Shown: positions 21,007-33,133, counted from the first letter of the stretch. The stretch: 64,000 nucleotides of DNA from Yamagishiella unicocca (GCA_003116995.1 BDSL01000020.1:372001-436000); one strand, 5' to 3'. Notes: generated from the sequence alone by a model not told the origin. Numbers and translations: made by a program.

Positions 21007-24000
21007 CTACTCCGGCTGCAGCTCGGAGCTGACGCGCGGCTTCTTCGGGGTCCGGTCATCACGCGCTTCGGCGTCAGCTCCGGAACCGGCTCCCGCCAGC
21101 GCCGGCCCCTGCGCCTCGAGCAGCGGCATGCTGGGCACCGCGGCGACCGCCGCCGAGCCGATGCCGTACGACCCGTCGGCGCCAGGCACCACCGCGTACC
21201 TGAGGTTGTTGGGCAAGGCCGAGGGTTTGGGGTTTAGGGTGGCACGCCGGCAGTGGGTGGGGCGCTGCGGACACGAGGGCAGTCGCCAGAGCCGGGTCGT
21301 GGGTTGAAGCGCGAGGGGCGCCGAACCTACGGCTTCCGCTCGTCCGCAAGAGGCTTTCCTTTCGGATGTTGCTTCCGCTGCGGTGCTCACCCGACTAGCT
21401 GCCTTACCTCACCGCGGACCTGAGCAGCAGACGCCACGCCCCACCTATCGATCACCTCCCCCTCCCAACGCCGGCCTCTGCGGCCATCGGCCCCCCGCAC
21501 TTGCGCGCCGCGCCCCCCTCATCTGCTTCCAGAACGCACACACCACACCACACCACACCACACCACACCACACGACACCACACGACACGACACGACACGA
21601 CACCACACCACACGACACCCTCCCTCGATGGTGTACGGGGACGCCTCGTGCCGCCACCCTCGTGCCACACACCTCCCCGCCCTCCACAACCGCCTTGCCA
21701 TGTGCCGCCACGCTCGACACGCTTCCCCCACCCGCACCTGTCCGCGGGCGCCACGTATAACCCTGCATCCGCGTCGAGCGCGGCGGTGGCCAGGATTGCC
21801 TCCCGTCGCAAGTGCCCCCGGCTCAGGCAGTTCAGCATGGTCGGCTCGTAGCTGGCAGTGAGGGGGATGGAGAGGAAACCCGTGGGTGGACACATAGGGA
21901 GACGCGACTCGGCGGGCTGGGGGTCCGGTCAGGCGCGGGGTCGAGCAAAGGAGAGACGAAGGCCGTCGGGTGTGTGTGGGACCTGGGCAGACGGATGCCG
22001 AGGTTTGGCGCTTTCCCTCTCCGGATTTCGGTCTGGTGGTTTTGAATGTCGCCGGTCGCTTCCTGCGCGCCTACGCGGGCCGCTTCCTGCGCTCGGCTGG
22101 GTTCCTACTTTCGCATCCGGCTGGGGCCGGGGGGGTCCTTCTCACTGCACAGCCGGCCGCCTCGACAGCTGCCGGCCCACCACTGCCGGCCCCGCGCATC
22201 CCTCCCTCCCCTCCACCACCCAGCGAGGTCCCACCCGCTCATCCCCCTGGTACCGGCGCTCAAGCAGACCTGTCCCCACTCCCCCACCTCCTGCCGTACC
22301 CTCTGTCCACACCACCGCCGTCTGAAGTGCGCCGCCCCCCGATGCCGCCCCCACCTCAAACCCCCCCCATCCGCCTGTCACAGCCACGACAGCGCTTCAT
22401 ACCATACCAATCGGCAACCCCTGCCCCCCATCTCTACTTCTCCCCCAGCTCGTCCTTCTGTCCCTCCTGCCTCAGTCCCCCCGTTTCCTCCCTAACCCAC
22501 CCACCACCCACTCGTTCTAAAAGGGTTTTTCCTCGCATCCACGGGTCTTCCTCAAAACCCACCCACCCGTTCACGATCCCCGCCCCTTCGGCTTCCCCCA
22601 CTAGTAAACCCTCTTTACCACCCAATCCTTCCCACGGGTACCCTCGCAACACCCTCTCTCCCCCTGCCCCTGCACTCACAGGTCCTGCTCCAGTCCGTGT
22701 CCCAACTGGCCGTTGACTCCCCGGCCCCAGCTGTACACGTGTCCGGCGGCCGTGACGCACACCGTGTGGCGCCAGCCGCAAGCCAGGATGGCCACCTGCT
22801 GCCCGACCAGCGCGCCCGACACCAGCGTGGGCGAGGAGCGGTCCGCGGTGTCGCCCAGGCCCAGCTGGCCGAACTGCGGGGCAGGGAGGGGAAGGGGGGG
22901 TGCAAGGAAAACCCGGTTTCGAAAGAGGAAACCGTGTGCAGAGGAGGGTGGGGGAGGGTTTGTGAGGAAAGTCCATGGAGAGGGGGAGGAGGGGGGGGAG
23001 GGTAAGGAACCGGAGGTGACGGAGAGGGTGTTTTGAGCAAGGTGTGAGTGGGCGGGGCGCGGACGGGGTGCTGAGCAGCGTGCAGCACAACCACGTGTGC
23101 GGGTCAGCGAGGGCGCGGTACGGTGCCAGCCTGGTGGCGATAATGGACAGCTGGCGGGCGCCAGGGGTTCCGGCATGTGGCGCACCTTGTTCCAGCCCCA
23201 CGCGTACAGGTTGCCGTTGTTGTCCGCCGCCATCGTGTGGCGCCAGCCTCCCGCCACCGTGGTGACGCGGGTGTGCTTAAGCGCCGCCACCAGGCAGGGA
23301 CGGGTGTGGTCGCTGCGAGGAAGGGCAATCGGGTCGGCGGTTGGCCAGGGCGGTTGGCCAGGGCGGGGTGGGGTGGGGGGTACGGGGTCAGGGCGGGGTG
23401 CGGGGGGCGCGGTGCATACGTCCGGGGGCGGGGGAAAGGCAGCCCAGAGACAACCGACGAAACCAACAAACCGAATACAAAGCAAGTCGCATTCCGGTGG
23501 CTTCCTGTGGATATACGTACCAACCGGCAAGCAACTACCTTTTTCCGTTTGCCATTTCACGCCGCCCGCCCGCACTTACACGTGGTCCCCGTGCCCCAGC
23601 TGCCCGTACTTGCTCCATCCGAACGTGTACACCAGTCCGTTGTCCGAAACCACTGCACTGTGCCTCCAGCCGCACTCCGCCGACACCACGCGGACGCCCT
23701 CCAGACCCACGACGGGGGTGGGCAGGTACCTGGCGGCAAGCAAGCGGGCAAGGTGTGGTGCAGAAGGACGGGGTGGAGGTGTGCGAGAGGGGGCAGATGT
23801 CAGGAGAGGAAGCTGGTTCGCTAACGGAAGCTGCCGGGGACGTTCTTAAGCATTAAGATCCAGGCTTGACATGGAACGATGGTTACACGACATACGAAGC
23901 GGAGAGCAGGAACGAACCGGCGAATACGGGGGGTTTGATAAGAGAATCCGCGAATACGGGGGGGGGGTTACCGGAAAGAACCGATGACCGTGACCCCGAT

Positions 24001-27000
24001 GGGGGAGATATGAGGGGTGCGATATGAGATGTGCGATCCGTATCGCGGAGGAAAGGCCGGGGCTGTCGTGCGGATGTCCTCGGGAGCACTCAGCACCGCA
24101 AACGCCCATTCGCATAAGGTTGGTGGTGACTATTTTCCTTTTATGGTAGAAGGATCATCCAACACTACGATAGCTTCATGGCGCTAATAGCTCCAGGCCG
24201 CTAATGCCACGACCGTCGCGATGGAGTGAAGATGAGCGGCTAAGCTGGGCTATGCTGGGCTGGGAGGCGGTGCCCCACCTGTCCTGCGACTCGCCGTCTC
24301 CGAGGTTGCCGTACCGGCCCCAGCCCCACGAGTATACCTGCGGACGTTGGTTCCGGGCGTGAGGCAAGGCGGCAGTGAGTGCGCGGACACAGGGGCAGGA
24401 CAGGGCAGAGCAGAGTCGAGTAGGGCAGGGCAAGAGCAGGGCAAGAGTAGGCCAAGAGTAGGGCAGAGCAAGCATAGGGCGAGAATAGGGCAGGGCTGGC
24501 TGGCCCGACAGGGCAGGGCAGAGTAGGGCAGGGACCTATTGACATGGAAGGGAAAGGTGCGCGCGTCACGCAAACACCGCCGGCCGCCGGCCAACCCGAA
24601 TTCCTCACGAGCCGTCCATAGTAGGGCCACGGCCGTGGCCCTATCGTTGCCGCCCCCCCTTTAAAAAACACATGTCCCGGCCGTTTTGTGCATCAGGCTG
24701 CGCACGCAGGCACTCCTTCAGGGTGCAGGTTCGCTGGCCCGGCCCCGGACCCACGGTCTGCGCAGTGGGGCGGGGGGGACTCCACCCGTACACCCACCCA
24801 CCCACCAACTTCCCTGCTGCGCTGGTACGACACATAGCGCCAGGGAGGTGTCTGTGCGGCCCCGGCCCCCCCCGTGTCCGCTGCGGGGTACCGTAATCCA
24901 TCCCCTCAGAGCATCGACCCCTGTCGCGTCAACCGGTGACGCAACCGGCTTCCTCGCCATCCCCCCGCTGGACCGTCACCTTCACCGCCCTCGGTTTGTC
25001 GGCCGTGGATTCGCGGGTTCTCTTATACCCCCCCGAGCTTCGACCACCGCCCCTTGTTTCAACTCACCGTCCCGTCCGAAGTGGCCGCCAGTGAGTGCTC
25101 CGAGCCGCAGGCCACGCTGCAGATCCGCTGTCCCTGTGTTTTGAAAAGAGTAAACAAAAGGGAGTGAACAACAGCCGGCGGCGTTGGGGCAGGCTCGCGG
25201 GTTGCGAAGGCTTGCATGTGCCGGTGAGCAACGGCGGCTAGTCGCCAGGGTTAGGCGCGGCGGCAGCAGACGGATGGCGCAGCCAGGAACTGAAGGGAGC
25301 TGAAGCCCGAGTCGGCATCTCGTACATCACGCGTATGGGGGCGCCGAGTCTACAGCGTGCAGTGGGCCGGCCTTGGAGATCCTACAACCCTTATTACGCA
25401 GTGACCAGGAAGCGCGGCATGCGGTGGTGGTGACCCTCCCCAGCAGCCCGCACCGCACCACCCACGACCCCGCCCCGCCCCAACAGCCCGCCTCCTGCCC
25501 CCCCCCCACCTGCAGCGCCACCACTAGCTGCGGCGACAGGCAGTCATTGGTGTGCCCCAGCCCCAGCTGGCCGTTCTGGTTGCGGCCGAAGGTGAAGAGC
25601 TCTCCGCCGCCCGCCACCACCAGCGTGTGCGTGTCGCCGCACGAGACGTGCGTCACCACCCGCCCCGTGAAGAACTCGATGGGTCGCGGCACGAAGACGT
25701 CGTTGCAGTCCCCGTGGCCCAGGCGGCCAAAGTCGCCCCTGCAGGGGGTCGAGGAGGGTAGGGAGTGGGGGTGTTGGGGCATTGTTGATTGGGGTGTTGG
25801 GGCGTTGTTGATGACAGTGGGGTTCGAGGGAAACCCGTGGATGGCAGTGGGGTGGGGTAGGGTACGGGGCATTTCCGGTGAAATCCCGCCCCGGCAGGGT
25901 GGCGGACGGGGAAGGGAGGGCGGGGAGCGGCGGGGCAGCGGGTGGCGGACGGGACGGCGGGTGGTGTAAGAGGACACCCATGGGTCGGCAGGGAAAAGTA
26001 AAACGGGTTAGGAAACGTTGGGAAGGCTGGGGCCGGGGTGCGGACGGGAGGGCGGGCGGACGGTGCATCGAAGGTTGCCGTGGGAGGTGCAAATGGGGGG
26101 CCGGCGAGCGACGGCGCAAAGGACCTCGCCGACACTGGGAGCCACCTTATGTTGGGAGCTCCACCCTATGTTGGAAGCTCGCTGGTGCCGCCTCCCACAC
26201 CGAAAAGCGCCCATGTGCCCGAGGTGGCAGTCCTCCGCCATCAACCCGCTGGCCGACACCCGGCATGCATGGGGCAGCGAAACCGAAACCCATCCCTGCG
26301 GTTGCGTTGCCCTAGGAGGCAATCGGCACCAAAGACGTACGGTCCGTGCGCACCACCGCAACGCAAAACGCCCACAGCACGGTGCCATGGGTACAGGCTG
26401 TAGCTGACTGTGTCTGGCCCTAGCTGACTGTAGCCGACTGTGCCTGGCTCTAGCTGACTGTAGCTGAGTAGCCGACTGGGAAGCAGTCGCGCTTTCGCGG
26501 AACCCCCGGCCAGCGTCAGAGGCGTGATGGCCCCAACCAGCCCTCCCTGCAGCCACCATCCAGCGACTGGCCTCGCCTGACTCTCGCTGTACCCCCTTTG
26601 CATCCGCGATTGGGTTGTAGACCGGATCGCTGGCGGGTGCCAAGCTCGGTCGCAGCCCCAACCCCGCCGCCCTGACCCCATCCGGTAACACCCGCCAGTG
26701 CAAAGGACCCACCATCGCCAGGTGAAAGCGAGGCTAACGGTCCGAGGCACTCCGTGGAGCGGAGCTCTAGGATAAGGTTTCGCTCGAGCCCGCCACCCTG
26801 CCAGGGCTGTCCCAGCGCATGCCCCGATCCAAGCTGCTTACCATCCCCAGCTGTAGATTTGTCCTTTGGACGGCGCTACAGCAATGGTGTATTCTGCCCC
26901 GCAGACCACGCTGTCCACGCCCGCGTCCGTCAGGGCGCTGATGGCCTTCGGTGCAAGGCACTCGTCCGCTTGGCCATGGCCGAGCTGACCGTCCTCACCA

Positions 27001-27283
27001 CGTCCCCATGATGTGACGATACCACAGCCTGCGTGTGCCACCGTCGCGATGCAGTTTACGTGCAAGGTGTGCATCAACTGGACTGACGTTATCGCACCCC
27101 AGCCCGCGATAATGCGCTTGAGCGCAACGGTCACCGTGATCATGATATGCTGCATTAAGGCCTGCACAAGCCACTTAGGTCGACTAGTCACTCACTGAGC
27201 AGGGCGATAGAGTGCGACGACCCGCAAGACACCGCCGTTACGCAGGGCGCCTCCTCGATGCTTTTGGCAATTGCGTCGGCCAT
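21007..27283 (-). CDS. UVR8: UV-B photoreceptor UVR8 (seven-bladed RCC1-type propeller)
   Basis: UVR8 is a homodimer that becomes monomeric on UV-B absorption and then binds COP1. Ten exons join in phase on the - strand: 27283-27196, 27028-26842, 25738-25510, 25133-25068, 24337-24279, 23729-23580, 23312-23186, 22873-22680, 21851-21738, 21199-21007. They give 468 residues, against 440 in Arabidopsis. RCC1 repeats fill about residues 15-390 (SWGRGEDGQLGHG, YSWGWGDFGRLGHGD, SWGWGRYGNLG, FGWSKYGQLGHGD, AWGWNKFGQLGLGD, SWGRGVNGQLGHG). The three GWRH motifs carry W231, W283 and W336, matching Arabidopsis W233, W285 and W337. The C-terminal tail has RYAVVP at residues 405-410, the COP1-binding VP motif, then a basic TPKKPRV stretch. 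The ATG is followed directly by MADAIAKS. This assignment is very secure. Confidence 0.95.
21536..21618 (+). repeat. cacac/cgacac microsatellite
   Basis: Repeats of ccacacca grading into cgacacga, inside the last UVR8 intron. Confidence 0.85.
22511..22560 (-). repeat. Intronic repeat family 2, copy d (UVR8)
   Basis: ctcgttctaaaagggttttt, then cctcgcatccacgggtcttc. It shows that family 2 also occurs in UVR8, in sense orientation near the donor side of that intron. Confidence 0.75.
23904..23965 (-). repeat. Truncated family 3 ends, two copies
   Basis: Two gaatacgggggg blocks flank tttgataagagaatccgcga in the UVR8 intron 24278-23730. Confidence 0.55.
24384..24538 (+). repeat. Imperfect minisatellite of gggcaagagta type
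   Basis: Repeats of gggcag/gagtagggca over about 150 bp within a UVR8 intron. Confidence 0.7.
24967..25030 (-). repeat. Intronic repeat family 3, copy b (UVR8)
   Basis: On the - strand it runs tataagagaacccgcgaatc, then cacggccgacaaaccgaggg, starting about 40 nt after the UVR8 donor at 25068. Confidence 0.8.
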
Positions 27284-27569
27284 GCTTAAGACATCCAAAG
27301 CTTAATGTTCCTGATCCCAAACTGGCTTGCCGCTTACGCTGCCAGGGGCCCCTCGGCCCCCGCACTAATTTTCAATAATTTTACGTAGTTAAGAAATATC
27401 AACTGGACAAGTTTAAATGTGGAAGCGAAATTATAGGATAAGCCAAGCAAGTAAAGGGTCTCAGTCGACCCGAACACGTAAACTGCCGGAAAATAATCGT
27501 AAGACAGGTCAGCCAGAGACGCCCCTTCCTACTTTGGGATGCTTGATGGCTTGGCTTTTCCCGTATTCC
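27284..27569 (-). promoter_or_regulatory. UVR8 upstream region with a TACGTA element
   Basis: The stretch between the UVR8 ATG and the transposon. It is AT-rich at 27365-27400 and contains TACGTA (27382-27387), an ACGT core of the kind bZIP factors such as HY5 bind, about 100 bp upstream of the ATG. The functional link is inference only. Confidence 0.3.
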
Positions 27570-27576
27570 CCTATTC

Positions 27577-27864
27577 CAGCTAAGTCTCCCGGTAAGGCGT
27601 CATACTCGGCATGGGATCATACGACATATGGCATGCCACATATTATAGGACGCCACAGTCAAACTAACTTTACATTAGGGACTGTAAGTCAAACTTTCTA
27701 TGCATGGCGTCCCATAATGCATATGACGCCAATATACATGGACGGATACGTCGCAGTGCAAGCAGAACAATAGCACCAATTCTTGAAGCATAATGGAACT
27801 TCTTACTCTATGAATATTGACTGCGGTAATGTGTGATACCGGTAGAGACGTCCTTCGAAGTAAA
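27577..27864 (+). repeat. Left terminal inverted repeat
   Basis: The outer ~194 bp match the right end with about three differences; the inner ~90 bp align with more divergence (actgcggtaatgtg, ataccggtaga). GGCGTC/GACGCC pairs are nested inside, at about 27596/27650 and 27706/27725. Confidence 0.9.
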
Positions 27865-28134
27865 CTTGCTTCCTTGTGGGAACTCCAAGGGGAGACATGG
27901 CTCTTGGGATACGGCCGATGATGTGCACCCAGAAAGCTCGCGTTTAATCACGCCTTGATGTCGCCGAGCAAGCAGCAGAAGTTGTCGTGGAAGTGAGCAT
28001 TGAAGCGACAGGTTGCGATGACGACCACGGTGCTCACCCGCACATCCGTGCTCATCTCTCACAGCAATGCAAGAGAAATCCGCGTGCCCAAAGCTGTCTT
28101 TCAGAGTTTTGCCAGCAAGTCCTAGTTTCCATGC

Positions 28135-28386
28135 ATGTGCTCCCAGGCCGCAAGCCACACTAGCTCGTCGCAGACGATTGCACTCAACCAGCAATTCATC
28201 GAGGTGGTTGTTGCCGCGTTGATCACGGCGGTGAAAGAGCTGCTGGACGGAAGTTGGCAGCCGCTGCCAACGGTATCCGCCATCGCCAGCGACGCACAGA
28301 CGCCACAGGCTACGGTGTCTGCAGACAGTCTGGCAGAAATGTTTGCGGCACCTAAAGCCACGCAGCAGCCGCAGCAGCCCCGCTAG
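28135..28386 (+). other. Possible remnant coding segment inside the transposon
   Basis: An 83-residue open stretch from an ATG, ending TQQPQQPR and a stop at the first satellite unit. The centre (FIEVVVAALITAVKELLDGS) looks like ordinary protein, and an acceptor-like cag lies just after the ATG. No family is recognised, so it may be the tail of a lost transposon gene. Confidence 0.25.
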
Positions 28387-30705
28387 CAGCAAGGGAGCGC
28401 CTGAACCACCGAAAGCAGGATTGCTCTCCTAATTCAAGCCAGACCATCCCCCGCGCCATACCAGCTCTGTACTATCATACTAGATACTAGTTGGGCGCGG
28501 CGGTGGAAGCATAGGGTCACCGACGGCAACAATCGGGCGCTTTCCCTCTTCCAGCCCCACTAACAGCAAGGTAGCGCCTGAACCACCGAAAGCGGGATTG
28601 CTCTTTTGATTCAAGCCAGACCATCCCCCGCGCCTTACCAGCTTTGTACTATCATACTAGATACTAGTTGGGCGCGGCGGTGGAAGCATAGGGTAACGTA
28701 CGAAAACAATCGGGCACTTACCCTCTTCCAGCCCTGCTAGCAGCAAGGGAGCGCCTGAACCACCGAAAGCGGGATTGCTTTCCTAATTTAAGCCAGACCA
28801 TCCCCCGCGCCACACCAGCTCTGTACTATCATACTAGATACTAGTTGGGCGCGGCGGTGGAAGCATAGGGTTACGTATGAAAACAATCGGGCACTTACCC
28901 TCTTCCAGCCCCGCTAGCAGCAAGGGAGTGCCTGCACCACCGAAAGCGGGATTGCTATTCTAATTCAAGCCAGACCATCCCCCGCGCCACACCAGTTCTG
29001 TACTATCATACTAGATACTAGTTGGGCGCGGCGGTGGAAGCATAGGGTTACGTACGAAAACAATCGGGCGCTTTCCCTCTTCCAGCCCCGCTAGCAGCAA
29101 GGGAGCGCCTGCACCACCGAAAGCGGGATTGCTTTCCTAATTTAAGCCAGACCATCCCCCGCGCCACACCAGCTCTGTACTATCATACTAGATACTAGTT
29201 AGGCGCGGCGGTGGTAGCATAGGGTTACGTACGAAAACAATCGGGCACTTACCCTCTTCCAGCCCCGCTAGCAGCAAGGGAGCGCTTGGACCACCGAAAG
29301 CGGGATTGCTATTCTAATTCAAGCCAGACCATCCCCCGCGCCACACCAGCTCTGTACTATCATACTAGATACTAGTTGGGCGCGGCGGTGGAAGCATAGG
29401 GTTACGTATGAAAACAATCGGGCACTTACCCTCTTCCAGCCCCGCTAGCAGCAAGGGAGTGCCTGCACCACCGAAAGCGGGATTGCTATTCTAATTCAAG
29501 CCAGACCATCCCCCGCGCCACACCAGTTCTGTACTATCATACTAGATACTAGTTGGGCGCGGCGGTGGAAGCATAGGGTTACGTACGAAAACAATCGGGC
29601 GCTTTCCCTCTTCCAGCCCCGCTAGCAGCAAGGGAGCGCCTGCACCACCGAAAGCGGGATTGCTTTCCTAATTTAAGCCAGACCATCCCCCGCGCCACAC
29701 CAGCTCTGTACTATCATACTAGATACTAGTTAGGCGCGGCGGTGGTAGCATAGGGTTACGTACGAAAACAATCGGGCACTTACCCTCTTCCAGCCCCGCT
29801 AGCAGCAAGGGAGCGCTTGGACCACCGAAAGCGGGATTGCTATTCTAATTCAAGCCAGACCATCCCCCGCGCCACACCAGCTCTGTACTATCATACTAGA
29901 TACTAGTTGGGCGCGGCGGTGGAAGCATAGGGTTACGTATGAAAACAATCGGGCACTTACCCTCTTCCAGCCCCGCTAGCAGCAAGGGAGTGCCTGCACC
30001 ACCGAAAGCGGGATTGCTATTCTAATTCAAGCCAGACCATCCCCCGCGCCACACCAGTTCTGTACTATCATACTAGATACTAGTTGGGCGCGGCGGTGGA
30101 AGCATAGGGTTACGTACGAAAACAATCGGGCGCTTTCCCTCTTCCAGCCCCGCTAGCAGCAAGGGAGCGCCTGCACCACCGAAAGCGGGATTGCTTTCCT
30201 AATTTAAGCCAGACCATCCCCCGCGCCACACCAGCTCTGTACTATCATACTAGATACTAGTTAGGCGCGGCGGTGGTAGCATAGGGTTACGTACGAAAAC
30301 AATCGGGCACTTACCCTCTTCCAGCCCCGCTAGCAGCAAGGGAGCGCTTGGACCACCGAAAGCGGGATTGCTATTCTAATTCAAGCCAGACCATCCCCCG
30401 CGCCACACCAGCTCTGTACTATCATACTAGATACTAGTTGGGCGCGGCGGTGGAAGCATAGGGTTACGTATGAAAACAATCGGGCACTTACCCTCTTCCA
30501 GCCCCGCTAGCAGCAAGGGAGCGCGAAAGCGGGATTGCTCTTTTGATTCAAGCCAGACCATCCCCCGCGCCATACCAGCTCTGTACTATCATACTAGATA
30601 CTAGTTCGGCGTGGCGGTGGAAGCATAGGGTCACCTACGGCAACAATCGGGCGCTTTCCCTAATCCAGCAGCAAGGGAGCGCCTGGATCACCAAAAGCGG
30701 GATTA
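28384..30705. repeat. 177-bp satellite array, about 13 units
   Basis: Units start with tagcagcaaggg at 28384 and every 177 bp to 30508, followed by a shortened unit and a decayed end. Each carries actag-ata-ctagt and gggcgcggcggtgg. From 28915 to 30507 three unit types alternate A-B-C three times, so the functional period there is 531 bp. Confidence 0.95.
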
Positions 30706-31095
30706 AGCTAGCCCCCCCGCCCTGCCGCTTTAGTAGTTTTCACTGGGGCCGAGTGGGCGACAGTCGGCAAGGGCTTTGATTGTGGGGCCGGGTAAGACCC
30801 CCAAGGAAAGCATCCGCAAACGTACCCGGGCCTTCATCCGCAGCTGCGCGACTGAGCCACCCCACTGCGCTCTGAATTATTTCGTGTTGTTAAAAAAGGT
30901 TCTCTTCTTAGAGAAGTGGAGCCGGAGGAACGCTGAAACGACATGCTTGCTGATGACATCTCGTTGAAGGAATGAGTGTAGCTCGCATCCTAACAGGATG
31001 TAATTGCGCTTATAGTCATAGAGCGGTAGCGCTCGACGATACGCCACCAAGAGTTCGATAGCCGCTGACGCGCGCCATGCTGCAACGCAGCCATT

Positions 31096-31370
31096 TTTAC
31101 TTCGACAGACGTTTCTACCGGTATCTCACATTACCGCAGTTGCTATTCATAAAGGAAATGTGTTCATTACAACTGTTGTTCTGCTTGCACTGCGACATAT
31201 CCGTCCATGTATATTGGCGTCATATGCATTATGGGACGCCATGCATAGAAAGTTTGACTTTACAGTCCCTAATGTAAAGTTAGTTTGACTGGGGCGTCCT
31301 ATAATATGTGGCATGCCATATGTCGTATGATCCCATGCCGAGTATGACGCCTTACCGGGAGACTTAGCTG
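31096..31370 (-). repeat. Right terminal inverted repeat
   Basis: Reverse complement of 27577-27864. It ends ...CTTAGCTG at 31370 and is followed by the CCTATTC target duplication. Confidence 0.9.
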
Positions 31371-31409
31371 CCTATTCCGCTTCCTTGAGCTTGCCGTACA
31401 GGGGACGCG

Positions 31410-31646
31410 ATGTGCTACATGCTCGCCATGCTCGCCGCCTCGGGCTTCATATATCTTACACCTCGGTCATACGGTTGTGTCGCGGCGATGGTGCTGCTTA
31501 TTGGGCCTACATGCATCCTGCCTGTGCCGGCGTTTGTTGGTAGTGGGCACTTTTCGAACCAGTACCTCCAGCATGCAACATTGGCCCACGCAAAGGTAGG
31601 ATATCTTATAACTAGCGATGCACACTGTGGGCGGTTACACGGTTAG
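31410..31646 (+). other. Possible decayed membrane-protein coding segment
   Basis: A 78-codon open stretch with two hydrophobic segments (MLAMLAASGFIYL and VAAMVLLIGPTCILPVPAFV) and a possible donor, gcaaag|gtagga, at 31596. No family is recognised. Similar scraps follow at 32089-32220 and 32600-32760, so this may be one decayed gene. Confidence 0.25.
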
Positions 31647-32088
31647 CAAGCTGCGGGATCGAGGCAACACTGAAGAGCCAGACGGACTTATGTAGAGCGA
31701 CTGGAACAAGGAAATCAGGCGTGTTCTCACACCAATAAGCTTGATGGGAATGATCAAGGGGCTTTTGCACATTCACTTCCACTGCCCGCGCTTTCTTGCA
31801 CCTGTTCCGTACTGGCACAAACCCGATGACGCGCCTGGATATCCGTTACTTCAATCCACACCGCACTGCCGCTATTTCATCGGCGGCTTGCAGCACATCC
31901 CCCTGCCGTTCGTGGTCATCCTGTAATCCTTTGCGACCCTCGCCACTTACACAGGCGCCCGGCGCACCCAACTCCGCCGCGCCAACTCGCCTTTAATAGC
32001 ACCTGTAATAGAATCTCAATGGCACCGCCCACCGCTACGGGGTACCCAATCCTCCCGCGTTCCTATCCAATATGACCCCCCCCCCCCC

Positions 32089-32220
32089 GTGTGCTACGCC
32101 GTGTTAAACATCCCGAAGCACCTGATGGAGCACCGGCGAGGTTGCGACCGCTATCATGACGCTGTGGCCTACACTGCATGGAAGCTGCAGAAGCGCATCA
32201 AGCGCGACATTGGCTACCAG
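32089..32220 (+). other. Possible exon of an unrecognised gene
   Basis: Open from a C-run acceptor-like site to ggctaccag|gtgcgt. It encodes about 44 residues with AWKLQKRIKRDIGYQ at the end. No homology is recognised and there is no proven partner exon. Confidence 0.25.
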
Positions 32221-32599
32221 GTGCGTGCATGCTGGGGTTGGGGGCTGTGGCGCTTGGCCAGCGTAGTGGGAAAGCACGCCTGGGTACGCTGTGGCTGGGC
32301 ACCGCAACCGACGATCCGGACATGGGTGGCGGCTACAGCTTGGTCCTGTGGCGTGGTGCTATAGCGGACGTTTTATTACACAAGTTCGTCCGCGTAAAGG
32401 ATGCGGCCGGGGTCAAAGAATCCTTACAACATGTACTGGGGACAATAGAATACGAGAGGACTGGAGTGAACCAGCGCGTTCAGGCGGGTTGCTGTGCCGA
32501 AGGGCCTGAGTGCAGAGCAGGGGTACGGCAGCTTGGGGCGCCCAGAGAGCTGGCTGCCTTGTGACGGCGCCCATCGTTTCTTGCTTTGCATTGGGCCAA

Positions 32600-32760
32600 C
32601 GGCCGCTGCGGAAATGGATTACCGCCCAACCTTACCTATTCTCCTTCCTTATCCTGCAATTAATTGTTACGGTGCGGGCAGATTTGGGCGGCCTACAATG
32701 ACTGTACGACCCTGTACGTGACGTACTGGAAGCTATGCTACATGTTCGCGGCGATGTCGC
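32600..32760 (+). pseudogene. Possible frameshifted hydrophobic coding relic
   Basis: One frame reads WITAQPYLFSFLILQLIVTV, and a shifted frame continues IWAAYNDCTTLYVTYWKLCY then MFAAMSRVLESL. Together these resemble membrane segments broken by a frameshift. The family is unknown. Confidence 0.25.
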
Positions 32761-33133
32761 GCGTCTTGGAGAGCCTTTCTGGGTCCACGGGATCCGGCCT
32801 ATGACCGCGCAAACCTGCGCTCCCGGGGGTCCAGCGTCCTGGCCTGGCTGCTTGCTGCTGCTAGCGCATGCATGGCATTCAGCAGGAGCCGCGGCCTGCT
32901 GGTTCACGCATGCCACAGCTGCAGCAACTGCACCTCGAGGCCGTTGGCGGCTTTTACATTCTCGCCGCAGCGCACCAAATACGTGAGGTCCAACATAATG
33001 ACGGAGAAGATAACCATATAACCATGTACCATTATAGAGTCTGTACAATACCAGGCTGGCAAGCACGATCCAAATTGCAACTCACAGCAGCATACCAAGT
33101 TGCGGTTTGGGCCTGGCATTCGGTCAAGCCCTC

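Larger units (their letters stand above)
27577..31370. mobile_element. Non-autonomous TIR DNA transposon carrying a 177-bp satellite array
   Basis: The ends are inverted repeats starting CAGCTAAGTCTCCCGG and ending in its complement. Flanks carry the direct repeat CCTATTC at 27570-27576 and 31371-31377. That is a 7-bp target duplication, or 8 bp if the ambiguous C at 27577 is counted as target. The interior has no recognisable transposase. Its left part (27870-28383) has an open stretch ending exactly where the satellite begins, and the right part (30706-31095) is unrecognised. Superfamily is undecided: an 8-bp duplication with CA termini would suit hAT. Confidence 0.88.

Noticed and set aside
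28384..30705. Regularly spaced repeats that could suggest a CRISPR array
   Set aside because: The whole 177-bp period is repeated and there are no unique spacers. The genome is eukaryotic and the array lies in a TIR transposon.
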